This document shows positions 16,474 to 26,172 of a DNA stretch of 64,000 bases, in pieces; position 1 is the first letter of the stretch; every line of letters starts with the position of its first letter. The position numbers and the translations under genes are program-made. Origin of the DNA: Desulfurococcaceae archaeon MEX13E-LK6-19 (GTDB taxonomy: Archaea > Thermoproteota > Thermoprotei_A > Sulfolobales > Desulfurococcaceae); assembly GCA_029637525.1 (NCBI GenBank), contig CP072660.1:955612-1019611 (forward strand), written 5' to 3'. The notes beneath the pieces were generated by a model. That model was not told the DNA's origin. It was given only the letters and a program-made list of their open reading frames with translations, and did not search any database.

Positions 16474-16914
16474 ATGACTAATACTAGGAGGAGCCGTGGG
16501 TTCAGTAGAGAACGAGAACTAGTTAGAACTCTATGGAAGCATGGATTCGCTGTAATGAGAGCACCGGCAAGTGGTGCGAAATCTAGGAGGGTAAAGTACC
16601 CTGATATTGTCGCTATGAAGAATGGGCATATTTTCGTCATAGAGGTTAAGACTAAGGACAAGCCTGGGCATATTTATATTGAGAAACACCAGATTGACAA
16701 GGTTAGAGAGTTTAGTGAAAGAGCTGGAGGAAAAGGATTCATAGCAGTTAAGATAATGGATGGGCGTGGATGGAGGTTTATTCCATTAGAAAAACTTGTA
16801 GAGACCCCCGGGGGAAACTATAAAGTTCCCTTAGAAGAGCTGGACAATGCCCTCGATCTTAAAGGATTTATTAAGTTGGCTGATTCCTCTAGAAAAATCA
16901 CTGAATGGATATAA
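16474..16914 (+). CDS. hjc: Archaeal Holliday junction resolvase Hjc
   Basis: The protein (146 residues) cuts four-way junctions in recombination. It has the Hjc nuclease core: SRERELVRTLWKHGFAVMRAPASG with the first acidic residue, KYPDIVAM with the catalytic Asp, FVIEVKTK (the E-x-K of the PD-(D/E)xK fold) and an IEKHQIDKVREFSE helix. ATG 16474 fits the usual N-terminus; a GTG at 16447 would add a basic nine-residue leader not found in typical Hjc. A C-terminal extension of about 25 residues follows the core. The PIN-ATPase gene converges with it six bases away. Confidence 0.92.
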   Translation: MTNTRRSRGFSRERELVRTLWKHGFAVMRAPASGAKSRRVKYPDIVAMKNGHIFVIEVKTKDKPGHIYIEKHQIDKVREFSERAGGKGFIAVKIMDGRGWRFIPLEKLVETPGGNYKVPLEELDNALDLKGFIKLADSSRKITEWI

Positions 16915-16920
16915 GTAATG

Positions 16921-18492
16921 TTATATAAACCTTAGTTTTATGGCTACACCATACTTCTCTTCCAGCTTCTTAATCCTCTTTACTTTCTTGTTAAATGACT
17001 TTATCATGTTTCTTGGTATCAATACTACTACTGTTGAATCCTCAATGCTAACCTCTGCTCCTGGGAGAATCTTCTGGATGAGTGTAGCTACTTTATCTAC
17101 ATTGGCTCCAGTAGGCTTGAACCTCTTGACGGGCACTACTACGGTTTGTTCACCAAACGTATAGATCTCGTACTCGAGCTCACCTGTAAGGAAGTCTCTT
17201 ACTTCTATTACTGGTCTAGCTAGGTCTGCTTCACGCAGACCTGTTGGTAGCTTTACTGTCATCTTGACTTCATAGACTTTGTCTACTTGACCGTTTCTTA
17301 TGAAAATAACTGTGTCGATAAGACTTGGTATCATGCCTAGTTCTACTCTTCCTATAAATCTTTGTATAGCGTCTATAGGTGTTGTAGCGTGTACAACACC
17401 TATCATGCCTATGCCAGCTAGTCTCAAATCGGCATAGAGTTTGAAGTCCTCGTCACTCCTCATTTCATCAAATACTGTGTAATCGGGTCTGCTTAGCAGG
17501 AGTATGTCATGGAGCTCTCCTAGGTCTGCATAGTTTTTACTATACTGTGTTACTTTGGGTGGTAGCTGCATGTCTCTAGGGGACTCAATGGTCTTAACGA
17601 TCTTTCCTTTCTCCATATAGTATTCTGCTAGTGCTTGGGCAAACGTGGTTTTGCCCATACCTGGTGCTCCAGCAATAAGTATTCCCTCGGCTTTTTCTTC
17701 AAGTCTCTTTAATAGTTTGGGTGGTAAGTTGTAATCTTCTAATCTAAGCTTCTTTAATGGTCTGACAGCAGTGATTTCCCATCCATCGCTGAGCGGTGGG
17801 CGTGTTATGACTATTCTGTATCTACCAAGCTGAATTATAGTTGATCCTGAACGATCTATTTCTATGAAGCCATCAGGTCTTCTACGTGCTTCTTCTATAA
17901 TCTCTCTTGCAATAGCTTCAATCTCTTCTCTGGATAGAGGCCTTTTATCCAGGACAACATACTCCCAATCGCCGGGTCTACCCTTCTTAGCTATGGGTGG
18001 CACGTCCTCCTTTAAGTGAATACTCATTGTCGTCTCATCGAAGAACTCTTCGAGCTTTAGTCTAGTGATTTTCTCGGGTGGTATGAATATTACTTTTAAA
18101 CCCATAGCCTCGGCTACAAGAGCTTGTACACGGTCTCCAGTTATAAGTGTGCCACCAACCTCGTAAGCATAGTCTCTTATGAGAGCATCTATTGCTCCCA
18201 AGCCAGCCATTCTTATATCATAGGGGCGAGGCTTTTCTCCAGCAATTTCCACTGATATGAGTCCCTTCTCCGCGTAGCTCCGGATTCTCTTAATCTCATT
18301 TAAACCAGCATAACCAGTGGCTCTACCCTGATTAGCTTGATGCTCTAGTTCTGCCAGAACGGCTTTATGTATGATTATTCTACCACGGATCTTTCCTTCT
18401 TCAATAAGCCTACTAACAGCTCCCTCTATCAACGCGCTAGTGTCCGGGACATAGATTTCTTCTCCAGCAACACCTATACTCACAGCCAACAC
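16921..18492 (-). CDS. PIN-domain, PilT/VirB11-type ATPase with KH domain (COG1855)
   Basis: Three fused modules in 523 residues. An N-terminal PIN domain (about 10-140) has acidic residues Asp17, Glu48 and Asp120. A secretion-ATPase-like P-loop domain (about 200-440) has Walker A GAPGMGKT at 275-282, DEMRSDEDF and a conserved GVVHATTP. A C-terminal KH-like segment (about 460-523) is basic and could bind RNA. The combination is typical of archaea. A role in RNA cleavage or remodelling is likely but not demonstrated by the sequence. The gene is alone on its transcript. Confidence 0.9.
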   Translation of the reverse strand: MLAVSIGVAGEEIYVPDTSALIEGAVSRLIEEGKIRGRIIIHKAVLAELEHQANQGRATGYAGLNEIKRIRSYAEKGLISVEIAGEKPRPYDIRMAGLGAIDALIRDYAYEVGGTLITGDRVQALVAEAMGLKVIFIPPEKITRLKLEEFFDETTMSIHLKEDVPPIAKKGRPGDWEYVVLDKRPLSREEIEAIAREIIEEARRRPDGFIEIDRSGSTIIQLGRYRIVITRPPLSDGWEITAVRPLKKLRLEDYNLPPKLLKRLEEKAEGILIAGAPGMGKTTFAQALAEYYMEKGKIVKTIESPRDMQLPPKVTQYSKNYADLGELHDILLLSRPDYTVFDEMRSDEDFKLYADLRLAGIGMIGVVHATTPIDAIQRFIGRVELGMIPSLIDTVIFIRNGQVDKVYEVKMTVKLPTGLREADLARPVIEVRDFLTGELEYEIYTFGEQTVVVPVKRFKPTGANVDKVATLIQKILPGAEVSIEDSTVVVLIPRNMIKSFNKKVKRIKKLEEKYGVAIKLRFI

Positions 18493-18604
18493 AATACACC
18501 CAGTCGTGCTCCCAAGAATATAGGTTCACTCCCTAATATAACTAGATGTAGAACCTACATTATTAAAGAAACATGCTGTCAATGAATAATAGAAATAACA
18601 GTTG

Positions 18605-18916
18605 TTATCGGTTAACAACACTCCTGGTAAACCAATAGAACATTATGAAAGGTAGAAGTAGTAAGACTATGATTATAGCAAGTAGTATCAATGGACTGAT
18701 GCCGCCTTGCACTATAATAAATGGTGGTACGATAATAATCGTGGTACCATTTGCTGGGATATTAATTGACCCTAGTGCGTAGATAGTTAAACCTATGAAT
18801 ACAATCATTATACCAATTATTATGAGCATTACTCCGAGGAACTCCTTGACAAATATATTTTCTTTTTCAAAAGCCGGCTCCAATAAGCATTCCCTACAGT
18901 ATTCTATTGAGTTCAT
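18605..18916 (-). CDS. Small membrane protein, unknown
   Basis: A 103-residue product. The N-terminal segment (about 25 residues, with two Cys in YCRECLLE) is hydrophilic, and two strong membrane helices follow (about 29-51 and 72-96), ending in a basic cap. A short non-polar extracellular loop joins them. No family is recognised, and the two cysteines could bind metal. It lies between PEP synthase and the PIN-ATPase, all on the same strand but with gaps of about 80-110 bases, so it may be separately transcribed. Confidence 0.6.
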   Translation of the reverse strand: MNSIEYCRECLLEPAFEKENIFVKEFLGVMLIIIGIMIVFIGLTIYALGSINIPANGTTIIIVPPFIIVQGGISPLILLAIIIVLLLLPFIMFYWFTRSVVNR

Positions 18917-18998
18917 TAAGAAAGATTAGTAGATATTGAGTAAAAAATCTTGTTTATTAAAAACATTGTTTGTTTTAGTAAAAATTTCGAAGGAGACT

Positions 18999-21428
18999 TT
19001 ACTTTACGAGCTCTCTTAGCTTTTCTAGCATTACCTTTCTCTCAATGCTGGCGACTAGTCTCCTTGTCTGTATTACTACGTCAGGGTTAACGCTGATGCT
19101 GTCGATACCAGCTCTTACTAGGAATTCTGTGAACTCTGGATATACGCTAGGTGCTTGTCCACAGATACTTACTGTTGCGCCCTTGGAGTGTGCTTTCTCG
19201 ATTAGCATCTTTATGGCTGCTAGTACTGCTGGGTCACGTTCGTCGAAGTAGCCTAGTTCTGCTAGTAGACCGCTGTCACGGTCTGCGCCTAGGACTAGCT
19301 GTGTTAGGTCGTTGCTACCAATGCTGAATCCGTCTACATACTCAGCGAACTTGTCTGCTAGGAATACTATGCTTGGTACCTCGGCCATAGCCCATACTTT
19401 GAAGTCTTTGCTCCTCTTTAGACCCTCTTCCTCAAGGATCTTGATGGCCTTCTCTAGCTCCCAGATTGTCCTGACGAATGGGAACATTACCCATACGTTG
19501 GTTAGACCCATCTCTTCTCTTACTTTCCTGATGGCTCTAACTTCTAGTCTGAATGCTGGCTCGTACTTCGGGTGGATGTACCTGCTTACACCACGCCATC
19601 CAATCATTGGGTTCCTCTCGTCGGGCTCGTACTTCTCGCCGCCTTTTAGTCCCTTGTACTCGTTGGTCTTGAAGTCACTGAACCTTACTACTACTGGTCT
19701 TGGATAGATTGCTTGTGCTACCTTGGCGATACCCTCTGCTAGCTTGTCTACGAAGAAGTCTCCCTTACCCTGCTCGATCAAGTATAGTGGGTGGTATTGC
19801 ACCCAGTCAGTGATAATGAACTCGATTCTCATTAGGCCAATACCGTCGAATGGTAGGTGCTTGTACTTCTCAATAGCGTCTGGCTCACCTAGGTTCATGT
19901 AGATCTTGGTAGCTGTTACGGGGTATAGTGGGAGTAGCTGTTCTGGACTAATACCAACAGCTACTTCAGCTTTGGCTGCCTCCTCCTTAGGCTTGACTAG
20001 TTCTTCTACAATACCATCGTAGACTACACCTCTGCTGCCGTCAACGGTTACCTCCATACCAGTCTTGATGACTTGTGTAGCATTTCCGGTACCAACGATA
20101 CATGGTATACCTAGCTCACGGCTTACGATGGCTGCGTGGCTTGTCATACCACCTTCGTCTGTCACGATGGCTGCAGCCTTCTTCATTAGTGGTACCCAGT
20201 CAGGGTCGGTCATCTTTGTTACTAGTACTTCACCTTCCTTGAACTCCTGGGCCTCCTTGCTGTGTGGGTCGAAGAGTACTTTTGCTACACCAGCACCTAC
20301 TCCTGGGCTTGCTGGTAGTCCCTTGACTAGTACCTTTGCTTCACTCATCTTGACGACTTTCTTGAAGCCTTTGAGTTCGGCCTTCTTCTCTTCCTCCTTA
20401 GCCTTCTTTGTGCTCCAGACAGTTTCTGCACGGGCTTGCACTATGAATACGTTCTGTGGATACGGTAGGTCCATGTCGATAGCCCACTCTATGTCCATTG
20501 CTCTGCCGTAGTGTTTCTCTATCTTAACACCTAGTTCGGCTAGCTTCTTTACTTCCTCATCGTTTAGTGATGGTGCATCAGGCTGGAACTGTGGGAACCT
20601 TGGGTCTGGTAGCTGTATGGTCTCGTTTTCGCCCTTCTCTGGGTTGAATACTATGGCTATGTTCTTCTTGTTGATTCTTCTATCTTTGATCTCAAGTGTT
20701 TCCTTGTCTACAACCCACTCGTCGGGTGTAACCTTGCCTCCTACAACAGCTTCACCAAGACCCCATGCGCCCTCGATGACTACTACGTTGGTCTCGCCTG
20801 TGACTGGGTGTAGTGTGAACATTACGCCAGCGCTTCTGCTGTTGACCATCTTCTGTACTGTTACGCTCATTAGTGCTTTCTCGTGTGGTATGCCTTGTTG
20901 TACACGGTAGAATACTGCTCTGGCTGTGAATAGGCTAGCCCAACAATCCTTGACTCTCTTTACAACAGCGTCTTCTCCAAAAACGTTCAAGTAGGTCTCC
21001 TGCTGTCCAGCAAAGCTTGCCTCTGGTAGGTCCTCGGCTGTAGCACTGCTTCTAACAGCTACACGTGGGTTCTCAATGCCAAGTCTCTTGGACAGCTCAC
21101 GGTAAGCGTTCCTTATAGCTGCTTCGATTTCTGGAGGCATGGGGGTTTCTTTGATTAGTTTCCTGATCTTCTCTGTTGTCTCCTGTAGGAGAGCTGTATT
21201 GTTTACATCAAGGTCTCTAAGCATGCTGTAGATTTTCTCTGCGAGCCCTGTTTTTTCTAGGAAGTACTTGTAGGCATAAGCTGTTACAGCAAAACCTGGT
21301 GGCACGGGTATTCCTGCTCTAAGCATTTCACCAAGGTTTGCGTTTTTACCTCCAACAAGAACGACGTCGTCCTTAGTTACTTCTTCAAGCCATAGAATAA
21401 ACCGTTTTTCTTTAGGGATTTCACTCAT
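18999..21428 (-). CDS. ppsA: Phosphoenolpyruvate synthase (pyruvate, water dikinase)
   Basis: An 809-residue enzyme converting pyruvate, ATP and water to PEP, AMP and phosphate, the entry to gluconeogenesis and in some hyperthermophiles also active in the glycolytic direction. The N-terminal ATP-grasp domain (about 15-345) contains [18 protein letters not shown]. The swivelling domain has the phosphohistidine in [15 protein letters not shown] (His431), and the C-terminal TIM-barrel ends with the catalytic Cys in SICGQAPS. Length agrees with archaeal homologues. Codon use is notably G-ending and C-ending compared with neighbours, consistent with high expression. The gene stands alone. Confidence 0.95.
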   Translation of the reverse strand: MSEIPKEKRFILWLEEVTKDDVVLVGGKNANLGEMLRAGIPVPPGFAVTAYAYKYFLEKTGLAEKIYSMLRDLDVNNTALLQETTEKIRKLIKETPMPPEIEAAIRNAYRELSKRLGIENPRVAVRSSATAEDLPEASFAGQQETYLNVFGEDAVVKRVKDCWASLFTARAVFYRVQQGIPHEKALMSVTVQKMVNSRSAGVMFTLHPVTGETNVVVIEGAWGLGEAVVGGKVTPDEWVVDKETLEIKDRRINKKNIAIVFNPEKGENETIQLPDPRFPQFQPDAPSLNDEEVKKLAELGVKIEKHYGRAMDIEWAIDMDLPYPQNVFIVQARAETVWSTKKAKEEEKKAELKGFKKVVKMSEAKVLVKGLPASPGVGAGVAKVLFDPHSKEAQEFKEGEVLVTKMTDPDWVPLMKKAAAIVTDEGGMTSHAAIVSRELGIPCIVGTGNATQVIKTGMEVTVDGSRGVVYDGIVEELVKPKEEAAKAEVAVGISPEQLLPLYPVTATKIYMNLGEPDAIEKYKHLPFDGIGLMRIEFIITDWVQYHPLYLIEQGKGDFFVDKLAEGIAKVAQAIYPRPVVVRFSDFKTNEYKGLKGGEKYEPDERNPMIGWRGVSRYIHPKYEPAFRLEVRAIRKVREEMGLTNVWVMFPFVRTIWELEKAIKILEEEGLKRSKDFKVWAMAEVPSIVFLADKFAEYVDGFSIGSNDLTQLVLGADRDSGLLAELGYFDERDPAVLAAIKMLIEKAHSKGATVSICGQAPSVYPEFTEFLVRAGIDSISVNPDVVIQTRRLVASIERKVMLEKLRELVK

Positions 21429-21591
21429 ACCGGGTCAACCCCTCTTCTTGGTAGAACCTAACGTTAAATACTCTTTATAAGTAATTCGCTGCCATACCAC
21501 TAGGTTATAATCAGAGGATATAATGTCGTCTCAACAGCTCATATAATCCAGTATTATTCAAGGCGGAAAATGAGTTGTTTAAAAAGAAAGA

Positions 21592-21644
21592 GCTCAGAGA
21601 GTAGTCCCGTCATCACTTTTCAGATGCGTCATCACTCATCATTT
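21592..21644 (-). ncRNA. Box C/D guide RNA overlapping a stop codon
   Basis: On the minus strand: C box ATGATGA (21642-21636), 12-nt guide GTGATGACGCAT, D' CTGA (21623-21620), 3-nt spacer, C' box GTGATGA (21616-21610), 12-nt guide CGGGACTACTCT, D box CTGA (21597-21594). All four boxes match consensus and both guides are exactly 12 nt. The TGA stop of the biotin carboxylase gene (21641-21639) is part of the C box, so the RNA may be processed from, or independently transcribed over, the end of that message. By the fifth-base rule the predicted targets are G in ATGCGTCATCAC and U(T) in AGAGTAGTCCCG. Confidence 0.85.
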
Positions 21645-23168
21645 ACGGCGTTTAACTCTTGAACGAAGCATTGTCCAGTAAGCCCAAGCTCTTCTCTTAA
21701 GTGCTTGTACTCTATGGCTATGTAGTATAGAGTTGTTAATAGATGTGATGCTTGATAGAGCGCTTCTGAATCCATTTGTGGAATTCATAGTCACTATGGC
21801 CATTGCTATGGCATGTATCTTCTCTTCCTCAAGTATGCTGTCAGTTATGCTTTTTCCATAATACTCAATAAACTTTGTTGTATGAATACCTTTTCTAAAC
21901 ACCGGATGCTGTATGATCTTACGTAGTAGGAGTATGTTTGTTTCAACACCTGTTATAGTAAACTCCAGGAGGGCTCTCTCAAGTCTTTTTAGCGCTTGTT
22001 CTCTATTACTACCCCATGCAATAACCTTTGCTATTAATGGGTTGTACTCTGGAGGAATAAATGATCCCTTGTTTACTCCGGAGTCAACTCTTATGCCCGG
22101 CCCATTTGGTTCAATATAATCTACAATAGTTCCAGGGCTTGGAAGCATTGTGAGAGGATTTTCTGCATTTACACGAGCCTCAATAGCATGTCCATTGATT
22201 CTTATATTATCTTGCTTTAAGTCCAAGCTGCCTTCAAGAGCTATCTCTATTTGTTTCGCAACTATGTCTATACCAGTAATCATCTCCGTGACTGGATGCT
22301 CGACCTGAAGTCTCGCATTAATTTCCATGAAATAGTGTTTACGTGTCTTTACGTCGAAAAGCATTTCGACGGTGCCAGCATTAGTATAGCCTATGTATCT
22401 CATGAGCTTTACTGCATCTTCGGTTATATTCATTCTCTCTTTATTTGTCAGAATAGGAGCTGGAGCCTCCTCAAGCAGTTTTTGGTGCCTTCTCTGTACA
22501 CTACAATCCCTCTCGAATAGGTGAACAACTTTATCTCCATCAGATAATATTTGTACCTCAATGTGTTTAGGATTCTCCAAGTACTTCTCTACATAAAGTC
22601 TCTTGTCACCAAAAGCGTTCTCAGCTTCTTTTTGTGCTTGTTCAAACAACGACTCAATATCATCCCCGCTTCTAATGATTCTTATACCCATACCTCCTCC
22701 GCCGGCAACAGCCTTGAGTAACACGGGATAGCCATGGGTTCTTGCAAAATCTCTGAGATCTTCAGGATCCTTTACTATAGCCCATGGCAGTGTGGGGACA
22801 TCAGCTTCTTCAGCCTTCTTCTTAGCCATCGCCTTATCTCCAGCGAGCTCCATTGCTTCAGGCGATGGCCCTATGAAGATAAAGCCTTTATCACGTACTT
22901 TCTTCGCGAACTCAGGATTCTCAGATAAGAAACCATAACCAGGATGTATTGCATCAGCACCAAGCTCCTCGGCCGCCTTTATGATATCCTTTATATTGAG
23001 GTAACTAGAAACCTCATAGTCTTCAGACATGAAATGTCTATGAAAACTCTTTTTGTCAATAGAAGTGTAAATTCCAAGAGGTATGTGCCCTAGTTCTTTG
23101 ACGGTTCTTGCTATTCTAATTGCTATTTCTCCACGGTTCGCGATTAATATCCTCCATCGCTTACCCAT
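21639..23168 (-). CDS. Acyl-CoA/pyruvate carboxylase, biotin carboxylase subunit
   Basis: A 509-residue ATP-grasp enzyme that carboxylates biotin on its carrier using bicarbonate and ATP. It has the N-terminal RILIANRGEIAIRIARTVKELG, the glycine-rich loop KAVAGGGGMGIRI (152-164), the FERDCSVQRRHQKLLEEAPAP segment and EMNARLQVEHPVTEMITG (written as EINARLQVEH here). The partner carrier and carboxyltransferase are encoded at 25.5-27.8 kb. Without fatty acid synthesis in archaea, propionyl-CoA, acetyl-CoA or pyruvate are candidate acceptors. A C-terminal tail of about 50 residues beyond the core is basic. Its stop codon lies inside a C/D RNA. Confidence 0.9.
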   Translation of the reverse strand: MGKRWRILIANRGEIAIRIARTVKELGHIPLGIYTSIDKKSFHRHFMSEDYEVSSYLNIKDIIKAAEELGADAIHPGYGFLSENPEFAKKVRDKGFIFIGPSPEAMELAGDKAMAKKKAEEADVPTLPWAIVKDPEDLRDFARTHGYPVLLKAVAGGGGMGIRIIRSGDDIESLFEQAQKEAENAFGDKRLYVEKYLENPKHIEVQILSDGDKVVHLFERDCSVQRRHQKLLEEAPAPILTNKERMNITEDAVKLMRYIGYTNAGTVEMLFDVKTRKHYFMEINARLQVEHPVTEMITGIDIVAKQIEIALEGSLDLKQDNIRINGHAIEARVNAENPLTMLPSPGTIVDYIEPNGPGIRVDSGVNKGSFIPPEYNPLIAKVIAWGSNREQALKRLERALLEFTITGVETNILLLRKIIQHPVFRKGIHTTKFIEYYGKSITDSILEEEKIHAIAMAIVTMNSTNGFRSALSSITSINNSILHSHRVQALKRRAWAYWTMLRSRVKRRK

Positions 23169-23295
23169 ATTAAGACCTCATACAGCTAGTTCCATTATCT
23201 CATATCATGGTTTAGCTTAGACCACAAGTACTCTGTATCCTAGACACTTATATTAATTACCTCTCATGGAAAAAACCCTTAGTATGAGAGTGTAA

Positions 23296-24030
23296 TCACC
23301 TCATATAAATTACTTTTATCCGTGGAATACTTTTCATTAATTCAAATGCCCTTCCCGCATTATGCTCTCTCTCGATTTTACGAAGAATAGCAATGTCATC
23401 TTCAGTCAAAGGCGCTGTTCTATAGAAAAGCATTGTGTCCCCCACTGTCTCTATAGCATGTCCTATGCCTCTATTCAGCATTATTGAGAAAATAGTTATC
23501 ATATCCTGTATTGATGGGAAAGCTCTTGTAGCGGGATGTGTATGGGCAGAGAAACACTGGTTGACAGCAGGAATTCTTACTCTCTCGGGATCTCCCTCAA
23601 CAATAGCTGCTTTCCCATAGAATGATATAGCGAGGTAGTACTCTCTTTTTGTTAAGAGAGTCCTACTAGCATAAGACTTCATAGTATAGTGAAGGCTTTC
23701 AATGTATTTCCTAGCAATTATCTCATAGAGCTTCCCATACTCATATATGCCCCTACCTATTACGACATTGTCAATACTCCATTCCTCAGAGAAGATCCTG
23801 ACACTTTCATAAGGATCATATTTACAATTGATAGGTTCTATGACTATTTCTGTTGTCCACGGCATGTTGCTGTCGAGTTCATTAATGTATACAGTTGTAC
23901 AATAAGCATCGTCTATAACGTCTTCAATAAAGTTTACAAGCCTTGAATAAAAGGCTATTGTTTTAGTAATATTGTCTTCAAAAATTATTTGTTCTTTATC
24001 GTATTTACCCCTCAATATCATCTTCACCAT
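23296..24030 (-). CDS. Protein with JAMM/MPN-like metal-binding motif, unknown
   Basis: About 244 residues. The C-terminal half holds AHTHPATRAFPSIQDMITIF, which fits the zinc-binding H-x-H-P-x6-S-x2-D signature of JAMM (JAB1/MPN) proteases (His163, His165, Ser173, Asp176 from the ATG used here). The upstream Glu of a catalytic JAMM site is not clear. The N-terminal half (about 110 residues) is of unknown type. It could be an archaeal deubiquitinase-like peptidase or an inactive relative. It ends a probable pair with the M20 peptidase, 15 bases apart. Start uncertain: TTG 24042, ATG 24030 or ATG 24021. Confidence 0.55.
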   Translation of the reverse strand: MVKMILRGKYDKEQIIFEDNITKTIAFYSRLVNFIEDVIDDAYCTTVYINELDSNMPWTTEIVIEPINCKYDPYESVRIFSEEWSIDNVVIGRGIYEYGKLYEIIARKYIESLHYTMKSYASRTLLTKREYYLAISFYGKAAIVEGDPERVRIPAVNQCFSAHTHPATRAFPSIQDMITIFSIMLNRGIGHAIETVGDTMLFYRTAPLTEDDIAILRKIEREHNAGRAFELMKSIPRIKVIYMR

Positions 24031-24045
24031 AGTTAGAAACAAAGC

Positions 24046-25266
24046 TTAGCCGGGTTTGTTCTTAGAAAACTCTACATAGACTTCTATGGCTTTGTATAAG
24101 TCATCTACTACGATATACTCATCTACTTGATGGGCAACATCAGAATCACCGGGCCCATAAGAGACTGCTTGTATTCCCTTCGAAGTATAGTAGTGAAGAT
24201 CTAGTCCTCCTGTACAGACAACTTTCCGTGGTTGTTTGCCGAGTATTTTCTGTATAGTGTTTTCGAGTGTTCTAGTTAATGTTGATTGGGGATCCGTTAA
24301 GGCAGGCTCGAGTTTTGTAACGATCTTGATATCTACGTCGGCTTTCGCATAGGAAGCAGCTTGTTTAATGTAAGAGATAAGCTCTTTCTCGACATCATCA
24401 ACGTTTTCCTCTACAATAACCCTCCTGTCTATACTGAATGACACCTGGCCTGGTACTATGTTTATGCTTCCGGGAGCAGTTAGTTTACCACCTAGATTCA
24501 TTGTTGCCTTAGCGCTTTCCGGCATGTCGTAAGTATATTTGCTTCTCCTTGACTCGACAACAGGTTTTACTTCCTCTATCAGGTACTTGGCTACATAGAC
24601 CATTTTCTCAAACGCGTTAATACCTAGCCAAGGCGTGCTGCCATGTGTTTGTTTTCCTTTAACTATTACTTCAGCCCATACGGCACCCTTGTGCCCTATC
24701 CAGATAGTGTCTATACCACTCGGCTCAGCTATGATGACCCAGTCTGGTCTACTGCCAAGCTTGTCGACAAGATATCCTGTCCCAGTTTCACCACCTATTT
24801 CCTCATCAGGAACTATAGCTGCTTCAACGACATGGTCGAGAGGTTCTTTAGACGACGCCAAATACGCCATTGCTGCTACAAAGGCAGCTATCCCGCCTTT
24901 CATATCAGTGGAACCACGTCCATAGATCTTGTTGTCTATTTTCTTAGGTTTAAATGGGTCTGTTATTTTCCATCCAGCACCAGGTGCGACCACGTCATAA
25001 TGTCCATTAAATTGTATTACTTTGTCTCCTGAACCTAATTTCGCGAGAAGAATGTATCTTGGTTTTTCTGGTCTCAGCGATTCTGGTAGAACTTTCCTAA
25101 GGTATTCATCTTCGACACGGTAGATTGTGGTGTGGATACCGTATTTCTTCAATACCTCGCTATAATATTCAACAATTTCTTTGTAACTATCTCCTAGAAC
25201 TGTTGGATACTCAATACTCTTCATAAGGACTTTTTCAGCAAGCTCATAGACCCATTTGGGAAGCAT
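24046..25266 (-). CDS. M20 family metallopeptidase/deacylase (ArgE/DapE-like)
   Basis: A 406-residue M20 enzyme: FNGHYDVVAPGAGW (first zinc His, catalytic Asp), YGRGSTDMKGGIAAFVAA (bridging Asp), VPDEEIGGETG (catalytic Glu and zinc Glu), a dimerisation domain with KQTHGSTPWLGINAF, and a C-terminal zinc His in SDVAHQVDEYI. Members hydrolyse N-acyl amino acids or small peptides; the substrate is unknown. ATG 25266 is used because GGTGG lies five bases upstream; an in-frame GTG at 25278 would add four residues. It is followed by the JAMM-like gene. Confidence 0.9.
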   Translation of the reverse strand: MLPKWVYELAEKVLMKSIEYPTVLGDSYKEIVEYYSEVLKKYGIHTTIYRVEDEYLRKVLPESLRPEKPRYILLAKLGSGDKVIQFNGHYDVVAPGAGWKITDPFKPKKIDNKIYGRGSTDMKGGIAAFVAAMAYLASSKEPLDHVVEAAIVPDEEIGGETGTGYLVDKLGSRPDWVIIAEPSGIDTIWIGHKGAVWAEVIVKGKQTHGSTPWLGINAFEKMVYVAKYLIEEVKPVVESRRSKYTYDMPESAKATMNLGGKLTAPGSINIVPGQVSFSIDRRVIVEENVDDVEKELISYIKQAASYAKADVDIKIVTKLEPALTDPQSTLTRTLENTIQKILGKQPRKVVCTGGLDLHYYTSKGIQAVSYGPGDSDVAHQVDEYIVVDDLYKAIEVYVEFSKNKPG

Positions 25267-25469
25267 TATAGCCACCACATTATAGAAGTTACTGTCAAGG
25301 TATAAATTGAATGCGACGCAGAAGCGGAAAGAATTGCTTTCTCATAGTGTGTTTAAGAGAAATAATATCTATTTGTTTTACCACGATTATTTATAAGGGA
25401 TAGCGTGTACCTATGTGCCTTGTAAAGTAAAGATAATGTGGTGTAGTACAAAAACAAGGTGTAGAAATC

Positions 25470-26060
25470 TTGGCACGTAGGTATAGAGCAGAGATATCGT
25501 CGGGAGGATTCATAGAGATAGAAATAGATGGTAAAGATCGTGAGTATAATGTGAAAATATTTGATGAATCCGGTGTTAGAATATATAATGTCAAGATCAT
25601 AAATATTGATGATGACGCCAAACAAGCTGTTATTGAGATAAACGGTAGACGAGTAAAGATAGCAGGCTTGTCTGGAGGAATCGTGATTAATGGTGTGCCA
25701 TCTATTGTGAAAAGAGTATTTGAGTTAATTCCGATAAGTTATGGTGAAAAAACTGGTGTAAAAAGAGTTGTACAGAGAGAAAAAGGATTAATTGTCTCGC
25801 CTATTGATGGAAAGATAACTGACGTCAAGGTAAAACCAGGAGACAAAGTTAACCCTGATAGCGTAATTGCTTTAATGTCTTCTATGAAAATGATTACGGA
25901 GATCAAGGCTGGTATAGCAGGTGTTGTAACAGAGGTTTATGTAAAGCCTGGTGTCGCGATAAAGAAGGGTGAAAAGATAGTAAAAATAAAGCCCATAGTC
26001 GAGGAAGAAGGCAAGGAGGAGAAAAAGGAGAAAAAGAGTAGGAGAAAGAAGAAACAATAA
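25470..26060 (+). CDS. Biotin carboxyl carrier protein
   Basis: 196 residues, TTG start with AAGGTG upstream. The C-terminal domain (about 105-175) is a biotinyl domain: the biotinylated Lys140 in MSSMKMITEIKAG (the usual AMKM reads SMKM), preceded by the PIDGKITDVKVKPGDKV strand pair and followed by GVVTEVYVKPGVAIKKGEKI. The N-terminal domain (about 1-90) probably docks on the carboxyltransferase. A Lys/Glu-rich tail (176-196) is unusual. The gene is convergent with the carboxyltransferase gene, so the carboxylase subunits are not in one operon. Confidence 0.9.
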   Translation: MARRYRAEISSGGFIEIEIDGKDREYNVKIFDESGVRIYNVKIINIDDDAKQAVIEINGRRVKIAGLSGGIVINGVPSIVKRVFELIPISYGEKTGVKRVVQREKGLIVSPIDGKITDVKVKPGDKVNPDSVIALMSSMKMITEIKAGIAGVVTEVYVKPGVAIKKGEKIVKIKPIVEEEGKEEKKEKKSRRKKKQ

Positions 26061-26172
26061 ACAGTATTGCTTATCTATAGAATATAAACTATAACATGTT
26101 TAAAACCAATATTGCCTCATATTGTGTTGTGTATAAAATTATTTGTATTTGTTTTATTGAATCGTCAAAACA

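Noticed and set aside
25279-25469. Gap between the M20 and biotin-carrier genes as a possible RNA gene
   Set aside because: Only an AT-rich divergent promoter region (TTATTTATAAGG-like TATA) is seen; no C/D boxes or stable hairpin.
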